Shown one piece after another: positions 46,287-57,098 of a stretch of DNA of 64,000 nucleotides (within the stretch, counting starts at the first letter, position 1; each line of letters begins with the position of its first letter). The stretch comes from Heterodera schachtii (Eukaryota; Nematoda; Chromadorea; Rhabditida; Heteroderidae), in the NCBI GenBank assembly GCA_023374025.1, contig SIJG01000023.1:419197-483196 (forward strand), read 5' to 3'. Below the pieces are notes generated by a model. The model was not told the DNA's origin. It worked only from the letters and a program-made list of their open reading frames with translations, and made no database searches. The translations under genes were made by a program, and so were the position numbers.

Positions 46287-47860
46287 ATGTCGGACAATTC
46301 GAAAGAAGCGGAGAAACAAATGGCCAATGAAATGTAATAATTTTTTGGCATTTTAATCCATTTTATTGGCATTTTAATCCATTTTTTTGGCATTTTAATC
46401 CATTTAAATGATCAAAATGCCAAATGCTTTTCCTTTTCCTTTCCGCTTTGTCTCTGATGACGATTGGCTGTCCGTGTTCGCGCTGCTCGCCCCTGGCCAA
46501 CTTGGCCTTGGCATTGCGTTGCTCAGCCGCCGCTTCGACCGTCGCGTGGACGAACACTTCAAAACGCGTTGCTGGTCATTGGGTTTTATGGTACTTCAAT
46601 GCCAATGCAAACGTCGCACAAAAGAAAAGCGGCACAAAAAATGGGGACGGCATGAAAATAAGAAATAGCAAGTGGAAAAGTCTGCCAATTCCCGAGGTGT
46701 CTTTACCCAACAAAGTGGTCGGATTCCGCTGCATTTTGATACGGTAATGGCAAATCGCAAATGTTGGCCATAAATGTTTTAGCCCTCGAGAATTAATAAT
46801 TATTGAAATCTGGTGACTAATTAATTACCCAATTAAAATTCCCAGTCTCGGCATTTTTCATTTATGTTTTTACCAACAAACAATTCGATTAATTTAGTAG
46901 CTACAATGGCCATGAATTGATCTCTTTTTTGGACCATTTTCGCCATTTGTTCGCCTCAAGCCCGGCCAATTTGTCCCTCCGATTGTCCGGTCATTTTCCG
47001 TTGGACTTTGCTATTCTGTGCCGCATGTGGACACTGATCCGTGCCAACCTTTGTGAAATTGAAGTTAATGACCGCAAAAGTTTTCAAAATTTGCGTCGCG
47101 TTTCTCCGTCCGCTCTGCGCGAGTGCCCCGCGCTTCGATGGGTCTGCTGTCCATCGTACTTTGAGTTTCCGGCCGACGACAGTGCCAATGCGTCGTATGG
47201 CCAAGCGGTGGCCAAATGGCTTTTTACGCCCCGTCCGGACGGTGTGCCGAAACTTTTTTATCGTTTTTTCTCTGAAGTGTCGTGGCAAAAGTTCCAAGGT
47301 TCGTCAACAATTGACGCCTTAAAATCGGTGAGTGTAAAGATTCGAGCTGTTCGAGAAAATCTCTGGATTTGGCCTCGGTCCCGTGTCTTGGCGCCATTAA
47401 AATTAATTTTGGCAGAGTATGTGCCGTGGCATTCCACTGGTCTTAGAGGTGCCCTTGGTTCGATGATTTCGGTTCGCCCCCTTCTTCCCTCCGGCATTTC
47501 CCTTTTTTCATTAATTTTAAACTTTTTAGGCTTTCGCCAATGCTTCTTCTCCTGCCAGTTTCTTCATACAATTTCGCTTTTCGTTCTGTTTTGACGACGC
47601 TATTCAATTCTTTGTGCCGTTTTCGCTGCGCAACGAATTCACTGGCGAACGATTAACACTGACACATGTCTTTAATATAGGTAATTGCGTCAATTTGTTC
47701 TCCATTGAATTGCAAATTGTTTTCCGCAAAAGCACAATTTTTTCTGTTGACGCGTCGTCCGATTTCGCCAGCGGCGGACAAAAAATGGGCCCAATGGGAG
47801 AAGGAGGGCATTGAATGGCAATGGCAATTTGGTTATCAATGCAACAAATTGGCAATTTAG
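46287..47860 (+). CDS. F-box-like family protein, copy D, with one frame break
   Basis: Exons 46287-46333, 46446-46743, 46898-47327, 47530-47680 and 47733-47860. It starts MSDNSKEAEKQMANEM. The F-box-like pattern is DDDWLSVFALLAPGQLGLG with ALLSRRFDRRVDEHF. Then LPIPEVSLPNKVVGF, YNGHELISFLDHFRHLF, FPADDSANASYGQAVAKWLF, AFANASSPASF, GERLTLTHV, and the family ending KKWAQWEKEGIEWQW. A 52-bp intron (47681-47732) is needed to reach that ending. Exon 2 changes frame near 46585, between RCWSLGFM and YFNANANVAQKK, so the gene is either recently broken or carries a base error. The acceptor of exon 2 reads TTTCCG, with no AG available. Likely ubiquitin-ligase adaptor if functional. Confidence 0.68.
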
Positions 47861-48925
47861 AATCCCTATTTAATTTCCAAATGACGGATTGCTGTCCATC
47901 ATTTCCTCTTTAATTAATCGCTAATTACCGCCCTCATTAATATATCCAAATGTCTAATTACTTCCCACTTCCTTTCTAATTACCACCATAATTAATTTCA
48001 AAATGCAAACTCTGTCAACAAATTCCAATTTAATAATTGTGCTGTCCCCATTAATATTTATAAACCCTTTTTAGCTTACTAATTAATCGCTAATTACCGC
48101 CCTCATTAATATCTCCAAATGACTAATTAATGCCGATTTCCTTTCTAATTACCACCTTAATTATTCAAAATGCAAACTCTGTTAATAGGCAGGGGGTGGG
48201 GGGCTGAGGGGGCTAAAGCCCCCCCCCCTCCCCCGAAACCCAAAAAGGAAAATTTTTCAGTAAATTTTTTTGAAATTTTAAGCGATTTTCTTAACAAAAT
48301 TGAATTGAAATACTTAAAAATTTTCCCGGCGGCGCCTCTCGGCACCGCCGGACCCCCAATTTACCATATTTTTGAAAATTCGGGACCAAAATGGCAAAAA
48401 ATATTAATTTTTTAGCGAAAACGGCGAAAAATTTTGTAAAATACACCCCATAATTCGGGATTTCAAAAAAATAAAAATACACCCCTCAAGATCGACTGAA
48501 AAACGAAAAATACACCCCTAAAAATCGAATTTTTGACTTAAGCCCCCCCCCCGAAGCCAAGGGTCTGGCTACGCCCTTGATTGGAGGCAACTACGGATTC
48601 CGTAATTACGGCATTTTTGGATACAAGAAGTAATTACGGTTTACGGATTTCCATAATTGAAAATCCAGTCAAGTTCGGCCTTGGTTCCGAAAGCACTGCT
48701 GCTGAATTTTCGTCCCATTTTATTCGTTATTTAACATTTCATTTTTTAATAATTGTTCCCCTCCCCCATTAATATTTATAAAATATTTTTTGCATAGTAA
48801 TTAATGCATTTGAATAATTTATTATGGCATTAATAATATTGACAAAAATTAAAATAAAATTTTGTTTTTTATTTTTCAACAAAAAGTAGCAAAACAAAAA
48901 TTTGAATCCCAAAATATCTGCGCCT
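47861..48925. other. Intergenic region between copy D and bbs-2 (convergent 3' ends)
   Basis: AT-rich. Contains two similar cgctaattaccgccctcatt segments (about 47920 and 48090), a dispersed-repeat copy (48190-48560) and a tacggattccgtaattacgg fragment near 48590-48660. No gene seen. Confidence 0.6.
48190..48560. repeat. Dispersed repeat family, copy 4
   Basis: G and C runs at 48190-48235, then ttttcccggcggcgcctctc, ggcaccgccggacccc, taattcgggatttc and aatacacccctaaaaatcga, ending at a C run and agggtctggctacgccctt. Related to 13740, 21340 (inverted) and 26041. Confidence 0.7.
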
Positions 48926-51900
48926 TCACATGCCAAATTCGAGCAGTTTTGGCAAAACGTCCAGCTTGTCACCGGCAATTGCCTTCCGGCACTCCTGAAT
49001 TAGGCTTGCCGACGGAGAGCCCACTGAAACATTTGAAAATTATTAAAAAAAAATAAATTTTGGCCACTTGTTTGCCTCTAAGACGCGCGAATTGTTCAAT
49101 AGAAATGTTGAGGAATTTGACTGAGTCCAGCAACTCCTTTTTGGCGCCCATCCAAACTGTCTAAATGCAATTTATTTAACTAATTATATTACAGAAATAC
49201 TTAATTTATATTTAAAAAATAAATTAAAATTAAAAATAATTAAATTTAATGCAAATTACTTCACTAATACCCTCGCTCATTACCTGTTGCGCAATTAGCT
49301 CACGGTTTAACATTGCCACGCGCGTGTAAAGCCGCCGGGATTCGGCACTTAACAACATTTGATAACCCATGTCTAATTGCTTTGAATAATAAATAGTTTC
49401 GGTTGAAAACAACAAATTTCAATTTAATATGCAATTCAATTCAATGTTATACAATTTTAGCAAAAATATTTAATTTATAAATAATTTATTACGAATTTAA
49501 TATAAATTTTGTCCCTACAAATTTCGAATGGCCAATGCGTCTTCGGCACGGATAACACACTCACGGACCACATTTAATCGTTCGGCAAAATCACTTGCTA
49601 AAACATAAAAACAACTAAAAAAATGAAAATTGTAAACACTTTAATCAAAATAATTTTTTTTTTAAATTTATTTATTTTTTTAAATAAAATTGTTTTTCCA
49701 TTTATTTTAATTGTTTTATTAATTACTATTAAATAATTACTATAAAATGAATTATTTAAATAAAATTGTTCACATTCTTTTAAATAATGTCTAACAATTA
49801 ATTTTTTAAAAAATTTGATTTTCTTTGAATTATTTTAAATAATTTTTTAAAATTTATTTATTCATTAAATTGTTTTTCCATTTTCTTTTAATTGCATTAA
49901 TAATTTTTCAATAATTATTTTTTTGCTTTTCCCACCCAATCTTTCATTGACTTCATATCGGCTGTCCATCTGTTCAAATTGCATATAATTAGTATTAAAA
50001 TGAATGATTAATTTATAATTATTTTACATTTTCCACCACATTTTGGACAGCGCCCAAAATTTGAGGGAAATGCGCGCGACTCGACAGCTCACGAACCCCC
50101 AAAAAAGCACAAAGCGACTGAAAATGCTTTTGCCAATTAATTTAAAAAATTATAATTTTATTTTTAAAAGAAAATTTATTTACAAATTTACTTGGAGAAT
50201 ATCCGCTGTATTTTGGATGTCATTATGGCGTAATTCACTGAAAAATCAAAAAAATAATTCATTTTCAAACAATTAATTACTTTAAAAAAAAATGTTGTAA
50301 AAATTTATCATTTAAATTTTTATTGCATCAGTTTTAAATTTTAGTTTTAATTAAATTAAAACTAATGCTCTGAAAATTATTTCTTTTGGTGTTTATAATA
50401 AATATTAAATTTTCTACCTATTCCTCCCCCCCCATTTTTACACATTTTCTCCATATTTTTCCCTATTCCCCCCTCATTTTTCCAATTTTCCACCAATTTT
50501 CTCACTTTTTCCCTCATTTTTTCCATTTTTTCACCAATTCCCCCCCCCCCATTTTCCCCCAATTTTCCCCCATTTCTGCCCCAAATTTGCCAAGTTTCTC
50601 CCCAAATTCCCCCATTTTTTCACCAATTCCCCCCCCCCCCCCGTTTTTCCCCATTTTCTTCCCCCCCCCCCACTTTCCTCCCAATTTCTCCCCCAATTTT
50701 CCCCTATTTCTCCCCCCCCCCCACTTTCCTCCCAATTTCTCCCCCGTTTTTCCCCCATTTTTCTCGCCCAATTTTCCCGCATTTTCCCCCCCATTTTTAC
50801 ACATTTCCCCCCGCACTGTCCCCCTCCAAAATGAGCTGTTGTTGGTTCCGTGTGCACACAAATTTCAGCCGAAACTTTCTGCCACTGCTGCTGCTGCCCG
50901 TGCTGCTGTTGGTGCCGTTGTTGTTTTGCTCTGCTGTTGTCATTATTGTCATTGTTTTGTTGGCACTTTCGCCGTCCCCTTTTTCCTCGTCGCCCAATTT
51001 TTCTTCGTCGATAAACAAAAAATTTTCGGCCATCCTAAAAAATTGGAATTTTTGTAAATTTTAAATCCAATTTTAATCCTTGCAAATTTGTACCATGATC
51101 GCAGTTGGTCCACCCGACAGTGGAGACGGAATGCCACAAATGCCTCGGGCGTCTCTTCAAATAAAAAATGTGTGTATATAATTAATTAATTTATTAAAAT
51201 TGAAGGATACAAACAATTGATTTATAAAAATGGTTTCATATTTTAGTTCATTAGAATATTCACAAAAATACTTGTCATTTTTTAAAAATGTTTTATTAAT
51301 TATTAATTAGGGTGTTAACTAATTTTTCACCAACAAAATTTTCTAGGACTTAAAGATTTGTAAGCTTCATAAATTTTTACTAATTAACGCTAATTCATTG
51401 AATTAATGGATGGATATGGGATTTACCAATATCTCTTGCCTGAAAGGTATGGGAATTATTTTAAAGTTTAATTGATTTTTATTTCTTAAAAAAAATTAAA
51501 AATTTAATGTAAAATTTAGTTTATGCCCACACCTTAATTATATTCATTAAGTGTTTGTTTTAAATTAATTCTATTTAAATTTCCAAAATAAACAAATCTC
51601 TTGAACAATTATTTCTCTCTATCAATTAAAAATTAAAAATTTTTTTTTTAAACTGTTAAATAATTGACCACCTCCAAAGGCTGGGTCCATTTGGACAAAT
51701 GTCACAAAACGTGGCAACAGCTGATTGACTTCAAAAACGCGCAAATGGCGCCTTAATTAATTAATTAGTGAACAAATAATTAATTAGGTAATTAAAACTA
51801 ATAATTGTCTAATTAAATAATTAAAAATCACTCCATGGAAAAGCCGGCAAACACTTTGATGAACAGTTCGGCCAACACATTTTTGGCCGGATTGAATTGG

Positions 51901-54900
51901 ACCACCATATCGGCACCTTCCTTTCCATTCGGGTGACTTAAAAATGCCAATAATTAATAATTAAAATAATAAAATTATATTAAATAATTAATATAAAATT
52001 AGCAATTTACAAATAAAATATTTTTGTATTTATAAGATAAAAGCAGATTATTTAGTTTAATCATGTTTTATTTAATTAATATTAAAAACGATTAAAGTCA
52101 CTAAGTTCAAAAAATTAAAAAATAATTTAATTCCCCAATAAAAAGAATTATTTAATTTAATTTAATTTTTTTTTATTATTTTAAAGAAATTATTTAATAG
52201 AAATTTTTCTTTAACAAAATAAATTTTTAATAAATTTATTTTTATTTTTTTTAATAAAAATTATATTAAAAATACAATCAAACCAAAATTATTTTTTTTT
52301 GCAAAATAAATTTTAAAAATAATTAATTTTTCCAAAATTTTTTTTTGCTTCAATTAAATTATTTTTTGAAAATTTAAATTTTATTTTTAAAAATCACATT
52401 GCATAACATTCTGACGCGAAAATGCCTTCCGCAAAAAGTAGCACAGCTCTATTATTGTAAAAAAAATTTTAAAAAATTTTAAATTTTTTTGAGTGCGCGT
52501 CACCGTATTGGCACTTCGTTGTTGAGCGCGAGTCGCACGCACAACGTCTCACTCGCGGCAGGCGCACCCGAGCGCGCCGAGCGTTGCGGCTGCGGGCTGC
52601 TGTTTGCTGAAGCGCGACCCATCACTGGATCATCTGTTGCTGGTGCGGACAAGGTGACCGCACTCGTTTGCTGCTGCGGTTGCTGCAGTTTTTCCGCACC
52701 GGAGAGCAGGTCAAGCGTGCAACCTGCACAAGGAGTACACGGAATACACGCAATTTGACAGAAAATCACGCGCACGCAAGCAAACGCGTGCGTCGCACGT
52801 GTCCCACTCACTCACTGAGCATTGTCCCCGGCGGAATCATGGACCGTTCCGCAGCGACGCCGCCCACAACTTGCGCTGCGTCCACGCTTGCGGTACTGCC
52901 ACGCCTCTCGTACGTCTTCAACTCCTCCTAAATTTGACAGGCTTCATGAAAATTTAAAAATTAGAGTTGAAAATCTTTTAAATTAATTATTTTTTGCAAA
53001 ACTTTAAATTGAGAAAATAAATTTATTTAATTTAAATAAAAATACAATTTAATTTGGTGATATTTTTTTTTAGAATTTTTCTTGAAATATTTCCTAGAAT
53101 TTTTCATAAAATTTTCTGGAAATTTTCCAAAATTTCGCACACACAAAAATAGGGAGGCACAATGAATTTTTGAACCCAGCAGATTAATTCAACAATTTCT
53201 TCACCAGCAATGCGTGCTTTCGTTGACTGATTTCGCGCAGCAATTGGCCCTCCTCGGGCACCGCCTCGTTGAGAAATTCGAAGGCTTGCACTTGAAAAAA
53301 AAATTCGAAAATTTTTAAGGATTTCTTCCCTTTTCTCCGCAGCTTGGCCAATTTTTGGAAAATTTTAATTCGAAATTTTTAAAAAGTTTTTACACCCCTT
53401 TTCCGCACCTTGGCCAATTTTTTGGAAAATTTTTAAAATTTTCAAGGTTTTCTTCCCTTTTCTCCGCACCTTGGCCAATTTTTTGGAAAATTTTCAAAAA
53501 TTTTTAAGAATTTCTTCCCCTTTCTCCGCACCTGGCCATTTTTTTTGGAAAATTTCTAAATTTTTCTTCCCCCTTCTCCGCACCTTGGCCATTGCAGAAA
53601 ACCAGCGTCAGTTGCGTTTGCGGCTCACCGCTGTCCAGGGGGCCTGAGCCTACAAAAATTTCGATTTTTTCCGTAAATCTTTGGCATTTTCCGGTTTTTG
53701 TCGGCACACACCCGCCAAGTCGGCCAAAAATGCGGCACTCAGTTGGCCACCGTCCACCTGTTCCTTGGCACAAATTTCGCCCGTTGTTGTGGAACGGATG
53801 TCAATCGGAAATTTGGGGGAAAATTTTTGGGAAATTTAAATATTTTTTTTGTCTCGAAAACTTTGGCGTTTTGCCACACGCACGCGATGCGCGTGCTGTT
53901 CGGGAATTGGAGCAGCGCGACAATGGGCGACTTGGTCTTGACACGCCACACGCGCTCGCCGTTTGCGTACACGCCCACCACGCCGGAGAGGAGGCCGAAC
54001 ACGAAGCGGGCGGGCCTGAGATGGAAAAAAACTGAGATTTTTCAAAATTTTCAATGCCATTAAAAAGTTGTACGAAAATTTAGGGAAATTAAAAAACAAA
54101 AAATAATTTTCTTCAATTTTTTTATAATTAAAATATTTTATTTTTCGAAAATTTTTTTTTTAATTTTAATTATTTTTTTGTTCATTTTTTAAATTTAAAA
54201 TTTGTATCGGTATAATTAACATTCAAAATAAGCATTATGCATAATAAAAAAAATTAGCTTACATTGCTAAATTTTAAATTAAACTCACTCGAATTTTTTT
54301 TCAATTTGTGTGAATTTTTTATTTTTTTCAATTTTAATTTTGTAATTTTATTTTTTAAATTGTTTAAACTGGGAAAAGGGTCAATCATAAAGTCATACAA
54401 AATTCATTTTGATTCTTCTTTTAATAAAAAAAAAGATAACAAATAAATCTAAATAAATTTATCCGATTGAATTTTTAAAAAATAAAAAAAATTTTAAAAA
54501 TGTTGCCCCATGGCACAAAGTGCCAATGTCGGGTCGCCCTCGTCAAATTCGGCAAAAAATGACGCATTTTTGAGCACCTTTAAATAAAAAGGGATTAAAT
54601 TATTTTTCACAATTTATTATTGCTCCTCACTCACTTTGATGTCCGTTCCATTTGTGCCAACAATTAACTAAAAAAAAAAACAATTTAAAAATTAATTTAT
54701 CCAAAAATAAAAATAAAAATTATTCCCATTTTTTATAATTTAATTTAAATTTAAATTTAAATGCAAATTTATTACAAATTTATCTCTGCTTGTATTTTTC
54801 TTATTAATTAAGAAATATTTTTGATTTATTTTGTACAAAACAATTTTTATAATTTAAGAAAATTTCATTTAATATTTTCAAATTTTTATTTAATTATAAA

Positions 54901-57098
54901 AAAAATAAATTATTTTTGTTTCTTTTTTAAATATGAATTAATAAATATCTTTAAAACGTTTCCTTCCTTTATTTCATACAAAAACCAATTTATTATTATT
55001 TTTTAATTTATAAAATTCAAAAAAATTCCATTTTTATTATTTTAAAATTATTAAGATAATTTTATACAAAAAATAATTATTTCTAAATTTTTAATTTAAT
55101 TAATTTTGTTTAAAACAAAATATCTTTGTTTTGTAATTTTTATGAATTAATAAATGTTTCTAAAAAATGTCCTTCCTTTATTTTATAATTAATTTATAAA
55201 AATTCAAAAAATTCCATTTTTATTATTTTTTAAATTATTTTCCCATTATTTTTGCCTCATTTTGGCCGTCCCCGTCCATGTCGCACAGTTCAATCACATT
55301 CACTTCGTAGCCCAATGCCGTCCAGAACACATCAGTGCCATCCAATCGGAAGCCCATAAATTCAAATTTAATTAATAATTTGAAAAATGTCAAATTTTTA
55401 ATTACTTTTTTAAATTTTTAATTAAAAAAATGCCACAAAAATTTTGGCGAAATTTAAAAAAAAAAAATAATAATGCTGCGCTACCCCATATTGTTGTGCC
55501 ACAACCGCACACAATCACGTACGAGTCGCGGTGCGCGTCCGCGTGCCCGACGCGCAAACAGTTGACACCCTCGGGCATTTGGCGGTGGAAAAGCCTTTTT
55601 TAAATGTGTAAAATAGTTAATTTAATTTTAATTTAATTTACGTTCGATTATTGTACACGTCCAATGCCAACAAACTTCCCTAAAAAATGAAATTAATTAC
55701 CTATACAATCAATTAATTAGGGATTAATTATAATTAAATAAGTTTCAATAATTTTTAAAAATGCATAGTTTAAATAGCAATTATTTTAACATATTAATTA
55801 ATTAATCAAATTTTATGCCATTGGATTTTTCAAAGATGGAAAAAATTGCACCAATTAATTAAAAAACCCGTATTAATAATATTTGGCATTATTTTAAATC
55901 ATTTTTTCATATTTTCAGGATTATTTTAGTTTACAAAATTTTAAATAAAATAATTTTAATTGTAATAAAAGTTATGGCAGAAAAAACAGATACTTATTGT
56001 TAGCACCCAATTCAGCTTTTAACAATTCGAAAATTTTATTTTACGTAATACCGTATTCTCTGTTTTCTTCAATTTTTTTACCGTAGTCCCGATCAGTAAA
56101 AAAATATATTTTAAATTGGCACCAATTAATTAACAAGAAAATTTATTTTACATATTAAAAAAAAATTTAACTTTCAAAACAATTTTTCAAAAAAAATTTA
56201 AAAAAATTTTTCTATTATAATTTTATTTTATAAGCCTAAAAAATCTTTAATTTTAATTTTAAATTTAAATTATAATTAAAAACAAAAAACTGTATTCTCT
56301 TTTTTTCGAATTTTTTTTTACCGTAGTCCCGATCAGTGCCACGTCATAATGGTCGGCGTCCGTTTGCATTCGTGGATAAATGGCCAAACATGTGATTGGC
56401 TCATTCACATTGAACACTGACTCTAAATTATGAAAATTGGCATCCAACAACAACATTCTGTAGTTTTCAAATTTTAAATTAAATTTCAAAGGAAAATTTG
56501 TAAAAATGTTTTTGAAAATGCCAAAGATTTGCTTTTCCTCCTTTTTTTGGCATTTAATTAAATTAGTTTTTATTTTAAATTTAATTACATAAAAAATAAT
56601 TAGCAATTTTAAATTTCACAAAATTGTCAAAAAAAATGGCTTATCATTTACCTAAAAACTTTGATTCCAATAATTTATTAAATTGTTTTTTAATTTTTAT
56701 AATTATATTTAAAAAATTTTCAATTTTTTTTTAAATTTCAACAAAATTAAAATAAAAATAAAACAAAACTGTTTAACATTAACCAAAGCTTTAGAATGCA
56801 AACTTTGTTGAACATTGATTCCAATATTTAATAAAAATTATTTTTTATTTTAAAATTATATAAAAAGATTTTTCCATTTTTTCGAGAAATTTCAAAAAAA
56901 TTTCGTAAAATGCTATTATTAACCTAAGCCTTGGAGGCAAATTTTGCCAGTCTCCGTGCCGACCACCAGCTGTTCCCGTCCGCTTGCGTCAAAAATGCCG
57001 GCCGCCGCGCCGTACCGGCGGACCAACCGATGCGCAAAGCCAAAGCTGAACGCGGCACGCAATTGTTGCGGTTGTTGTTGGCCCGCGATGGCACTCAT
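48926..57098 (-). CDS. bbs-2: Bardet-Biedl syndrome 2 protein, BBSome subunit
   Basis: About 26 exons on the minus strand. BBS2 landmarks in order: start MSAIAGQQ, FSFGFAHRLV and VVGTETGKICLQ (57098-56930); NVNEPITCLAIYP (56457-56316); SLLALDVYNN (near 55670); FRLDGTDVFWTALGYEVNVI and CDMDGDGQNE (to 55257); LIVGTNGTDIK; GVVGVYANGERVWRVKTK (to 53862); IDIRSTTTGEI (from 53805); RKHALLVKKLL; LCVRLALNNEVPIR joined to AVLLFAEGIF; FEVNQLLPRFV; AEDALAIRN; the C-terminal LIQECRKAIAGDKLD to stop 48926. BBS2 is a beta-propeller/coiled-coil subunit of the ciliary cargo complex, acting in sensory cilia in nematodes. GC donors occur after 55257 and 49076. The acceptor before 53805 reads CCG. The join of exons 1 and 2 is one base out of phase in my model, so a micro-exon may be missed. 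Confidence 0.87.
50410..50820 (+). repeat. Polypyrimidine low-complexity tract in a bbs-2 intron
   Basis: About 400 bp almost entirely of C and T with cccaattttcccccattttt-type irregular units. Read in the bbs-2 sense strand it is G/A-rich with many G runs. The open frames across it (proline/phenylalanine on plus, glycine/lysine on minus) are artefacts. Confidence 0.9.
53300..53595. repeat. Tandem repeat of about 60 bp in a bbs-2 intron
   Basis: Four to five copies of a unit with ttcttcccttttctccgcac, cttggccaattttttggaaa and attttcaaaa, between the bbs-2 exons at about 53650-53595 and 53290-53210. Confidence 0.85.
54820..55230. repeat. Diverged direct duplication in a bbs-2 intron
   Basis: Two AT-rich blocks (about 54900-55050 and 55130-55240) share tatgaattaataaat, gttccttcctttat and aaattccatttttattattt in order. 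Confidence 0.7.
56030..56335 (-). repeat. Duplicated exon-intron junction in bbs-2
   Basis: The end of the exon at 56457-56316 plus the start of its intron (ccgtagtcccgatcagt with flanking ttctctnttttt on the plus strand) recurs at about 56045-56100 inside the next intron, giving a decoy donor. Confidence 0.7.

Noticed and set aside
50386..51064. Long plus-strand Pro/Phe frame and the Gly/Lys minus frames
   Set aside because: They come from the polypyrimidine tract. The real coding part (LKFVCTRNQQQL) is a bbs-2 exon on the minus strand.
53739..54099. Continuous minus-strand frame running from the bbs-2 exon through the next intron (NAKVFETKKIFKF)
   Set aside because: It reaches the following conserved exon in the wrong frame. 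Splicing to IDIRSTTTGEI restores BBS2 similarity.
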